Notes under the pieces: generated by a model
Told to the model about the DNA's origin: nothing
Databases searched by the model: none
Seen by the model: only the letters and a program-made list of their open reading frames with translations
Position numbers and translations under genes: made by a program
In this document: one piece after another, positions 1 through 6,143 of the stretch
Position numbering within the stretch: the first letter of the stretch is position 1
Layout: each line of letters begins with the position of its first letter
Origin: Foetidibacter luteolus
GTDB taxonomy: Bacteria; Bacteroidota; Bacteroidia; Chitinophagales; Chitinophagaceae
Length of the DNA stretch: 32,551 nucleotides
Assembly: GCF_009650435.1 (NCBI RefSeq)
Contig: NZ_VVIP01000004.1
Coordinates: forward strand, 1 to 32,551
Reading direction: 5' to 3'

Positions 1-701
1 AATGCGCAACATTCGCTTGAGTTCACTATTTAAATTCATAACGTTGCCATAAATTGCTGGCAAGTCGTCAGAAATGGATAAGCGTTTTTTTATCCAGTAC
101 CGGGGAGGTATGGCTATACCGGTATTAAGCAGTGTTTTTTTGTCTGAACTGTAACAATACTGAATCTGGATAAGGCTTGTTCCGTCTCTGCGGGTTTTTC
201 GGACATTGCAAATTGGTCTGATTGGAAACAACATAATTAGTCGAATTTTTAGTCGAATAAATTGTTGCTACTCTTTGTAAAGTTACCAAGCTATAAAAGT
301 GATTAATGTTGCAATTATTTAAAAGTCAATCACTTATTAGTAAGATCTATAAGGAGGAGATAAGTAACGATTCGTTTGAGCTTTCCCGGAGGAACATTTT
401 GTGCTCATCCCCATTAATACAAGCACAAAGCGTTCCTCCGGAACGCAGGATGACACCCTGCAATGTTCTACCCACAAAGTGTTCCTCCGGAACACAGGTT
501 GCATAATGCGCTTATTACACCTGCCTCTATATTGCGAAATTAGCATGGCTGATTGAACGAACTTTCTTTCTCAAGTTGCTGACGCCAAAGGCGGCAGAAA
601 CAAAAGCTACTATGCGGGAAAAGCTCCGCAGCGAATCCAACCGCACAAGTGTGCGACGCAAGTAAAGCCTCATAGTACTACCTTCCGCCGGGCCCATAAA
701 A
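1..701. other. Non-coding 5' flank with palindromic repeats
   Basis: I see no credible gene here. The short open frames lack family resemblance and overlap palindromes. The stretch holds a 10-base direct repeat (TTAGTCGAAT at 237-246 and 249-258), a cluster of GTTCC-TCC-GGAAC palindromes at 386-495 (listed separately), and at 651-662 a reverse-strand copy of the TTGCGTCGCAC phrase found elsewhere in the window. A Shine-Dalgarno-like AAGGAGG near 350 is not followed by a usable start codon. Confidence 0.6.
386..495. repeat. GTTCC-TCC-GGAAC palindrome cluster
   Basis: Two direct copies each form a perfect 7-bp hairpin with a TCC loop: 430-436 with 440-446 (GCGTTCC/GGAACGC) and 479-485 with 489-495 (GTGTTCC/GGAACAC). 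The stems differ by a compensated base pair. Both are preceded by CACAAAG and followed by CAGG, and they lie 49 bp apart. A third, inverted half-copy at 386-405 is complementary to 422-441 at 18 of 20 positions, so the left part can fold into one larger hairpin. Dispersed REP-like palindromes of this kind are common in intergenic DNA; the function is unknown. Confidence 0.75.
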
Positions 702-3170
702 CTACTGGTTACCCCTGCCGCCTGTTAAAAAGCCAGGAATACCCAACCTTATGCCGAAGCCTGGTTTATTACCTGTTTGAAATGCCTGCACAAAATCTAC
801 CCGTATTACTTTCAATATGTTTTCTATGGAGAAGAATACTTCAGCGTATTTGCGGCTGCTATCAACATGCAAGGCATTACCGCCGATAATAAAGTACCAG
901 TTCCACTGTTTAAGTAAGGGGATTTTGTTGGAAAGCAAACCGTTTAAATGGTACTCAATATGTGCGGAACTTTGAAACGTTGATGTGTTGCTGTAAGTGT
1001 AATATGGCATTAGCTGAAAGCTGTTGAGATAAACTGAAGCTATTGCCGTTTCGTTATCGGCGTAATGCTGGTAGTCTGGCAAAAACACCTGCCTGCTGTT
1101 AAAAATGCCACCGGCAGAAAAACGGTAATCTATTCTTCCTGCCAGCTTCATATTAAGGGCATCGTAAATGGAGAAATTCCAGCGGCTGTATTGCACATCG
1201 CTGCCCAGTACATTGTTGAAGGCCTGTTTATAATATAATTCCAGCGTAGGGTATTTAGAGCCGATGCCAAAAGTAGCTTCCGGCAGGCGGATATATTTGG
1301 TGCCGGGCACCCACCGTAACAAAACGGATGCCGTTACTGCCTGGTTACGCGGCATGGGGGCGCCTGCTGCCTGCGGGTAGTTGGGTGTAAAGGCCCTGTC
1401 AGAATAATCTTTCCAGCTATAACTGCTGGTGTTTTCGAGGGGCAGCCTGTCCTGGTATTCGGCGGCAATGGTAGCATTAAAACCTTTGCCCAGCTCTTTG
1501 CTGTATTGCAGTTTGCCAAACCAGGCTTCGTACAGCTTCATATAATTGCGTTCGTAAAAAAGCGTGGATATGCTGTTAACCACTTCAGTAATTGGCTGCA
1601 GGTTATTAAACTGCAATACCTGTTTGCCGCCGGAAATGCTGACAGACTGCCTGGCTTTTTTTCCATATTGGTAACTGCTTTTGAAGTGCATGTTGAAATG
1701 CCTGTTGCTAAAGCCGTACCGCAGGGTGGGAGAGACGGAGAAGGTTTTACCAATGTCTGCAAATGTTTTATTAAGCGCAGGGCTAAAGTTGATAACGGCG
1801 CCTTCTACCGTGTTGTAGTTAAGCATATTTACAACAGAAGGAAAACTGATGTTAAGCTTATCCTTTTCCCTGCTGTACGATTGGCCGGTAAGCAGTATGC
1901 CGGCGATTGTAAGCTTATTTCTTTTACGGTCCAGGGAGTCGAGGTATGCCGGGTTTTGTTTCAGTTTTTCCAGGCTGTCTTTCTTTATGTAATCCGCGGC
2001 TTCATCCTGCTGCAGGGGCAGTGGCCTTATGGAATCCCAATAGGCCGGCGGTTTTTTGTTTGAGCTGTCTTTGTAGTCAACAACAATGTCATTAAAATAG
2101 CCCTGCTCAAATTCGGGTTGCAGGTTAAAATCTTTGTGCACCTGTACAAAGCTGCCGTACGCGTCAAAGCCAAAGAATTTTACAGAAGGGTACACCACCT
2201 GTTGCTGTAAAAGCCATGTGCCCTGGTAAGGCGCATACAACTGCTCAATTTTAAGTGTGTCCAAAAACTGCATCTGCTGCTCCTTGTCCACGCTAAGCTC
2301 AACACTGGCAATGCGCCACTCATTTTCTATAATATTAATGTAGCCGTTAAACACAGGTTCGTACTTACGGCGGGCGGTTACCTTAATGCGGTTAATCATC
2401 CGGTTGTCTTCAAAGTAAGTGCCCTCCAGTTTATAGCGGTAAAAATTTAGGGCATTGTCTGCAATAGGCGAAACAAAACCGCGGGGATTTAAGTTGCGAC
2501 CGACACGTACATTATTCTGGTAAAAAGAAATAATCTGCGGCGTGGCAAAACCATACCCATCGCTGCTGCCGCTAACTTTGGTGGATAACACTTCTACCTT
2601 TTGTTGATCACCATTTACTGCATAGGTTGAAAAAGATTCAGACAGGAAAAGAATTTTCTTTTTGCTGGTATCGCCGTCCTCAAAGTCAACCTCTTTGCCC
2701 AGGAATTTCTTAGGAAAATCCCGGAGCCTTAGCTGGCCTTTTATATACACTTTGCATGTAAATTTTTTCAGTTCATGCTCATAGTCGGGGCGCTTTTTTA
2801 TGGCCTGCCTTATAATGGCGTAAGCCGGGTCTTCGCCGCCGGATTTTACCACCACATCATTCAGTTGGTATTGCTGTATTTCCAGCACAAAATCAACCCT
2901 GGTGTTGCCTGTTACCTGCACCTCTTTTTCTGCGGTGCGGTAGCCTATCCGCTGGCACAACAGGCGGTAAGTGCCGGGTTTTACTGTAATCTCGTAAGTG
3001 CCCTGTGCATTGGCCGATACGCCCACGCCTGTTCCTTTTATGGTTACAGAAGAAAAGCCGAGCGGCTTATTATCTGTGCCTGTTACAGTGCCGGAAATTT
3101 TTTGAGCATAAAAACTGCCTGGTATGATTAATAAAAGCAGCAGTATACATTGGCAGGTGTTGGCCTTCAT
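702..3170 (-). CDS. DUF5686 family outer-membrane protein with carboxypeptidase-regulatory-like domain
   Basis: This encodes 822 aa from the ATG at 3170. The open frame reaches a TTG at 3185, but the ATG begins directly with a signal peptide: MKA, a hydrophobic LLLLLIIPG core, then an AQ cleavage site near residue 22. Residues about 23-105 match a carboxypeptidase-regulatory-like (CNA-B-type) fold, with SGTVTGTDNKPLGFSSVTIKG and the YEITVKPGTYRLLCQRIGY pattern, as at the N-terminus of many TonB-dependent receptors. The remainder fits DUF5686, a Bacteroidota family of predicted outer-membrane beta-barrels, and the C-terminal half is rich in alternating aromatic and polar strands. There is no plug domain, so it is probably not a TonB-dependent transporter. 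The substrate is unknown. It is divergent from the UbiA-like gene. Confidence 0.85.
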   Translation of the reverse strand: MKANTCQCILLLLLIIPGSFYAQKISGTVTGTDNKPLGFSSVTIKGTGVGVSANAQGTYEITVKPGTYRLLCQRIGYRTAEKEVQVTGNTRVDFVLEIQQYQLNDVVVKSGGEDPAYAIIRQAIKKRPDYEHELKKFTCKVYIKGQLRLRDFPKKFLGKEVDFEDGDTSKKKILFLSESFSTYAVNGDQQKVEVLSTKVSGSSDGYGFATPQIISFYQNNVRVGRNLNPRGFVSPIADNALNFYRYKLEGTYFEDNRMINRIKVTARRKYEPVFNGYINIIENEWRIASVELSVDKEQQMQFLDTLKIEQLYAPYQGTWLLQQQVVYPSVKFFGFDAYGSFVQVHKDFNLQPEFEQGYFNDIVVDYKDSSNKKPPAYWDSIRPLPLQQDEAADYIKKDSLEKLKQNPAYLDSLDRKRNKLTIAGILLTGQSYSREKDKLNISFPSVVNMLNYNTVEGAVINFSPALNKTFADIGKTFSVSPTLRYGFSNRHFNMHFKSSYQYGKKARQSVSISGGKQVLQFNNLQPITEVVNSISTLFYERNYMKLYEAWFGKLQYSKELGKGFNATIAAEYQDRLPLENTSSYSWKDYSDRAFTPNYPQAAGAPMPRNQAVTASVLLRWVPGTKYIRLPEATFGIGSKYPTLELYYKQAFNNVLGSDVQYSRWNFSIYDALNMKLAGRIDYRFSAGGIFNSRQVFLPDYQHYADNETAIASVYLNSFQLMPYYTYSNTSTFQSSAHIEYHLNGLLSNKIPLLKQWNWYFIIGGNALHVDSSRKYAEVFFSIENILKVIRVDFVQAFQTGNKPGFGIRLGIPGFLTGGRGNQ

Positions 3171-3522
3171 TAAATGAAAGTACAAAGCTGGTGTATGGTG
3201 CAGTTGCCGGTAATAAAATTAAACCCGCTTTTAACAAATGGGTAGTCAATGTGGGTTCTTATCTAAACGACATTTATTCACCATTGACTATTCACCATTC
3301 ACGAATTTTGGCTACCAGCGACAGTATTTCATGGGGACTTCGTCGCAATCCTTTCATCGGTTGGTTCTTTGGGCAGCTTTTCAGCCCCGGGTAGAGTATG
3401 TTTTGCGCAAAAAAATGCAGCGAAAGTATTTATGGTAGCTCAAGCACATGTAGAGTTATATTCATCTTCTCCACCCAAACAGTTTACATTACTTTTGCTT
3501 CACTCAATCTTCAATAAGCACA
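3171..3522. other. Divergent intergenic region with repeat phrases
   Basis: This separates the minus-strand DUF5686 gene from the plus-strand UbiA-like gene. It contains a TTCACCATTGACTATTCACCATTCAC phrase of short imperfect repeats near 3277-3302, and at 3350-3397 a copy of the GTCGCA...TTCATCG...TTGGGCA...CCCGGGTAGA family also seen at 31062-31120. Small open frames across it have no family resemblance. The only promoter-like match is TACTTTTG at 3490-3497. Confidence 0.6.
3490..3497 (+). promoter_or_regulatory. Possible Bacteroidota -7 box for the UbiA-like gene
   Basis: TACTTTTG matches the Bacteroidota -7 consensus TAnnTTTG and lies 26 bp before the TTG start at 3523. No TTG -33 element sits at the expected 19-20 bp spacing, so this is a weak call. 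Confidence 0.35.
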
Positions 3523-4428
3523 TTGGTTAGCAGATTCATCAAGCTTGTTTTTTTTGGAAACTATTTTTATGCCGCCTGTGCTGTGGCCTTATCTGTAGAG
3601 GCATCCATGCAAATGGGCGTTCCTTTAAATCCCTGGTTTTATTACTTGTTGGTTGCAACGGCCACGGTATTCTACTATACTAAAGCATACATAAGCGAAT
3701 CCGGCGAAAAAAACGTTAATGCAAGAACAGCATGGTACCGCTTGCATAAACAGCAGGCAAAAATTTCACAGGTGGTGCTCGCCATTGTAACCGTTACCGG
3801 TGCTGTTTATTACCTGTTAATGTATTATCAGGGACTTTTTCGTCTATCACTGCTTAACTGGCTGGGTATCCTTACCGTACCGGTGGCCGCGATATTGTAT
3901 TACGGCCTTTCGTGGAAACGCAGCAAACGTTACAACCTGCGCAAAAATGGTTTTCTGAAACCTTTTGTTATAGGCTTTGTATGGGCCGGGGCGGTAACCA
4001 TATATCCTGTAGTTTTCAAGTACATTCAATCCTTCAGTGCGTACGAAGTTTCTATATTCAGCCTATGGTTGCTGGCTAAAAACTGGATGTTCATTACCGT
4101 ACTCTGCATTATGTTCGACATTAAGGATTACGCCGCAGACCATAACCGACGGTTAAAGACCTTTGTGGTGCGTGTTGGGCTGCGTAAAACAATTTTCTAC
4201 ATTATTATACCGCTCTGCCTGGCCGGGTGGCTGGCTTTTCTTGTGTTTGCCTATTTCAACAGCTTCGCTTTCTTCAGGGTTATCATCAACAGTATCCCCT
4301 TCCTTTTGTTGTTGCTGGTTGCCTATTCTCTGCACCGCCGTAAAAGCATTTTGTATTACCTGATTATCATTGACGGGTTAATGCTGGTAAAAGCGGCTTG
4401 CGGTATAATGTCGGTTATCTGGCAGTAA
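3523..4428 (+). CDS. UbiA-like prenyltransferase-family membrane protein
   Basis: This is a 301-aa very hydrophobic protein with about eight or nine predicted membrane segments. The best sign of UbiA ancestry is FDIKDYAADHNRRLKTF, which resembles the second aspartate-rich motif (D199, D202, D206). The first UbiA motif (NDxxD), which binds the prenyl diphosphate through magnesium, is not visible; that place holds YYTKAYISESGEKNVNARTAWYRLHKQ instead. It may therefore not be a classical prenyltransferase. The frame opens at a TTG. No in-frame ATG occurs before Met29, which would cut the first hydrophobic segment, so TTG is the better start. The substrate is unknown. Confidence 0.65.
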   Translation: MVSRFIKLVFFGNYFYAACAVALSVEASMQMGVPLNPWFYYLLVATATVFYYTKAYISESGEKNVNARTAWYRLHKQQAKISQVVLAIVTVTGAVYYLLMYYQGLFRLSLLNWLGILTVPVAAILYYGLSWKRSKRYNLRKNGFLKPFVIGFVWAGAVTIYPVVFKYIQSFSAYEVSIFSLWLLAKNWMFITVLCIMFDIKDYAADHNRRLKTFVVRVGLRKTIFYIIIPLCLAGWLAFLVFAYFNSFAFFRVIINSIPFLLLLLVAYSLHRRKSILYYLIIIDGLMLVKAACGIMSVIWQ

Positions 4429-4517
4429 TGTTTGGCGTTTGATACTGCTTGTGAAACAGCAAAACTTTTGTTACCACTTGCCATGCTTTTTAGCTGGTGC
4501 TATATGTTACAATTGGT

Positions 4518-4525
4518 TAGATTTG
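4518..4525 (+). promoter_or_regulatory. Possible -7 box for the CDGSH gene
   Basis: TAGATTTG fits TAnnTTTG and ends 18 bp before the ATG at 4544. No matching -33 TTG is at standard spacing. The gene could equally be read through from the UbiA-like gene that ends at 4428. Confidence 0.3.
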
Positions 4526-4543
4526 CCGACTAAAAAATATCAC

Positions 4544-4768
4544 ATGGCTGCGGCAAAAATTACGGTAAACAACAATGGTTCTTTAAAAGTGGAAGGCGAT
4601 TTTGAAATAGTTGACAGGAACGGCACACCCTACGATCTTGGTGGAAGGGAAATTATTTCCATCTGCCGTTGCGGCCTTTCATCCAACAAGCCCTTCTGCG
4701 ATGGATCGCACAAAGGACATTTTGAACACGAAGCCGTTGCGTTTGCTTTGCCGCCTAAGAAAGTATAG
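4544..4768 (+). CDS. CDGSH-type iron-sulfur protein (mitoNEET-like)
   Basis: This is a 74-aa protein starting at the ATG at 4544. The open frame runs upstream to 4439, but those 35 residues look unrelated to the family. The core CRCGLSSNKPFCDGSHKGH is a complete CDGSH motif: CxC, then S, then PxCDGSH, supplying three cysteines and one histidine to a [2Fe-2S] cluster. Bacterial single-CDGSH proteins are small soluble redox or cluster-transfer proteins whose partners are mostly unknown. It follows the UbiA-like gene on the same strand with a 115-bp gap, and nothing nearby suggests a specific partner. Confidence 0.88.
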   Translation: MAAAKITVNNNGSLKVEGDFEIVDRNGTPYDLGGREIISICRCGLSSNKPFCDGSHKGHFEHEAVAFALPPKKV

Positions 4769-4819
4769 CCCTGAAAAATTATAATTCAAGCGTGAGCTTG
4801 CTCTATTTCTATAAAGCAC

Positions 4820-4848
4820 AAAAAATGACCGCGGGTTTTACCCGCGGT
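4820..4848 (-). terminator. Rho-independent terminator of the 4933-5739 lipoprotein gene
   Basis: A perfect 9-bp GC-rich stem (ACCGCGGGT at 4828-4836 with ACCCGCGGT at 4840-4848) closes a 3-base loop. Read on the minus strand it is followed by CA and then six T (4825-4820). It lies 84 bp after the minus-strand stop at 4933. On the plus strand the stem is followed by A residues, so it suits the minus-strand gene better than the CDGSH gene. Confidence 0.75.
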
Positions 4849-4932
4849 TAAAAAATGGAAGGCAGCCCTGTAAAGGCTCACTTATTTGATAGGCGATGCT
4901 GTTTTATGTATGTATACATAAGCTGTGCCCCT

Positions 4933-5739
4933 TTACTTAATTTCAGCTTTTATCAATTCTACTGTAGATGTGGTGCCTAATCCGTCTTTTGCCTCCTGAT
5001 ATATCAGCCCAATATTTTTGGCAAAAAAGTTATTTGTTACAGATTTGATATCAAAACCCGGTATTTCCGGCGAACCGGCAGGCAATTGGGGCGTGGCAAT
5101 TGTTTCTACCTGTATAACATCTTTGTAAGTAATACTGTTTACTGTTTTGCTTAAACCTCTGTTTTTAATGCTGTAAACCATTTTGGTTACGGCTCCGTTG
5201 CTTAAGGATACTGTTTTATCCCATGAAGTGCCTACGGGCATATTATCTTTGAGGTAAAGCATTTCAAGACCGATTATATCTGTTGTCCCGGTACTTACAT
5301 TCACTAAGTTTCCGTATTGGTAATAGTCGCCGTTTACGCGGCAGTTATAGCCTATCCGTTCAATACCTCCCATATTAGCCTGCACCGCACGGTAAACTTT
5401 GTTGTTGATGGTACTGTCTTTATCAAGGCATTTGGAAGTATATTCAATAGTGGTATCAAAAGATATGGATGAAAAGCCAAAAGCTTCCAAAAACTCTTCG
5501 ATGGAGCCAAAACCCAGCGACGCAAAATCGAACCCTTCAAACATGGAATCGTCAAACTTAAAAGTCTGGTGCATGCGGTATGTCCAGGTAGAGCCGGCTG
5601 TCAGTGGCTGGTAAGTGTCGGAGGGGTTGGTAACTATAGGGCCATCGTCGGTTATAACATCATCGCCCCAACTGATCTCTTTCTGGCATGAGGTAAAACT
5701 TATAACTGCCAGCAGCAGTGGTACGTAAATTTTCTTCAT
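4933..5739 (-). CDS. Predicted lipoprotein of unknown function
   Basis: This is a 268-aa protein with a clear lipoprotein signal: MKKIYVPLLLAVISFTSC, lipidated Cys18 expected, followed by QKE. The mature part opens with an acidic linker (GDDVITDDGPIVTNPSD) and then YQPLTAGSTWTYR, a phrase typical of Bacteroidota lipoproteins of unknown function. An acidic, Phe-rich stretch (DDSMFEGFDFASLGFGSIEEFLEAFGFSS) follows. No catalytic motif is visible. It is likely attached to a membrane in the periplasm or at the surface. It lies downstream of the permease gene on the same strand, but 404 bp of repeats separate them, so a shared transcript is doubtful. Confidence 0.7.
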   Translation of the reverse strand: MKKIYVPLLLAVISFTSCQKEISWGDDVITDDGPIVTNPSDTYQPLTAGSTWTYRMHQTFKFDDSMFEGFDFASLGFGSIEEFLEAFGFSSISFDTTIEYTSKCLDKDSTINNKVYRAVQANMGGIERIGYNCRVNGDYYQYGNLVNVSTGTTDIIGLEMLYLKDNMPVGTSWDKTVSLSNGAVTKMVYSIKNRGLSKTVNSITYKDVIQVETIATPQLPAGSPEIPGFDIKSVTNNFFAKNIGLIYQEAKDGLGTTSTVELIKAEIK

Positions 5740-5815
5740 AAATAAGGGTTTAGCTTTTCTGCGGCGAATTTAATGGCAAGTATTGATTTGCGGAATTAAA
5801 AAAATGTATGTAAGG

Positions 5816-5957
5816 CCTGCCTGCGAAAAAAACAGCCTGTTACACTTTGGGTGAGGGATTGAAGCGGCTACCCCGGTGAAGCCATCGCAGCAGGGGTTCT
5901 GTGCCGGAGTAGTAGCGGAAAGCCCGACCCCTTGCGATAGCTTGGGGACACCCCCAA
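5816..5957 (+). repeat. 140-bp interspersed element, copy A
   Basis: This is the best preserved copy. Conserved blocks in order are CCTGCCTGC plus an A-run, AGCCTGTTACACTTTGGGTG, GAGGGATTGAAGCGG, TACCCCGGTGAAGCC, a variable part, TGTGCCGGAGTA, AGCGGAAAGCCCG and CCCCTTGCGATAGCTTGGGG. Residues 5881-5889 pair with 5933-5941 (8 of 9), and after a 2-base bulge 5892-5897 pair with 5927-5932, enclosing a 29-base loop. The 3' end can form a second small hairpin around TTGGGG-ACA-CCCC. It lies between two minus-strand genes. A reverse-strand open frame across it (5868-6131) is not a gene. Confidence 0.8.
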
Positions 5958-6140
5958 GTACGAGTTAGGAAGTACCAAGTACTTTTTTATGTAAGATGTT
6001 TGATGTGGGATGTACGATGTGAAGGGAATGTAAGATGTACGATGTGGGATGTACGGTGTAAAAGTATCTGGATTGCTGTATGTAGTGTAGTTTAATAACC
6101 CGCTTCTCACTCGCCACTCACCACTTCCCACTCGCCTTTT
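5958..6140. repeat. Degenerate AAGTAC / GTAAGATGTACGATG repeat tract
   Basis: Imperfect short phrases follow copy A directly. They begin with AAGTAC-type units (near-palindrome AAGTACnAAGTACTT), continue with GATGTACGATGTGGGATGTACG units at about 5993-6060, and end with CACTCGCCACTCACCAC units near 6107-6137, abutting the stop of the permease gene. The same AAGTAC and TAAGA-GTTGGGTG phrases occur at 23340-23520 and after copy E. There is no gene here. Confidence 0.6.
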
Positions 6141-6143
6141 ACA

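Noticed and set aside
306..506. Plus-strand 66-aa open frame preceded by AAGGAGG
   Set aside because: It runs through the palindrome cluster and has no family resemblance; the Shine-Dalgarno-like site lies inside it, not before its start.
1506..2063. 185-aa plus-strand open frame inside the DUF5686 gene
   Set aside because: It is a shadow of the well-supported minus-strand gene and has no domain signature.
5851..5866. GGGATTGAAGCGG in the interspersed element resembling the 3' end of CRISPR repeats
   Set aside because: Each locus has a single copy, with no spacer-repeat periodicity; the resemblance is only about 8 bases.
5816..5957. 140-bp element as a classical MITE
   Set aside because: No terminal inverted repeats or clear target-site duplications are seen; the question stays open pending genome-wide boundaries.
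5868..6131. Minus-strand 87-aa open frame
   Set aside because: It is formed by repeat copy A and low-complexity GATGTACG-type DNA, and its tail is shared with another frame over copy D.
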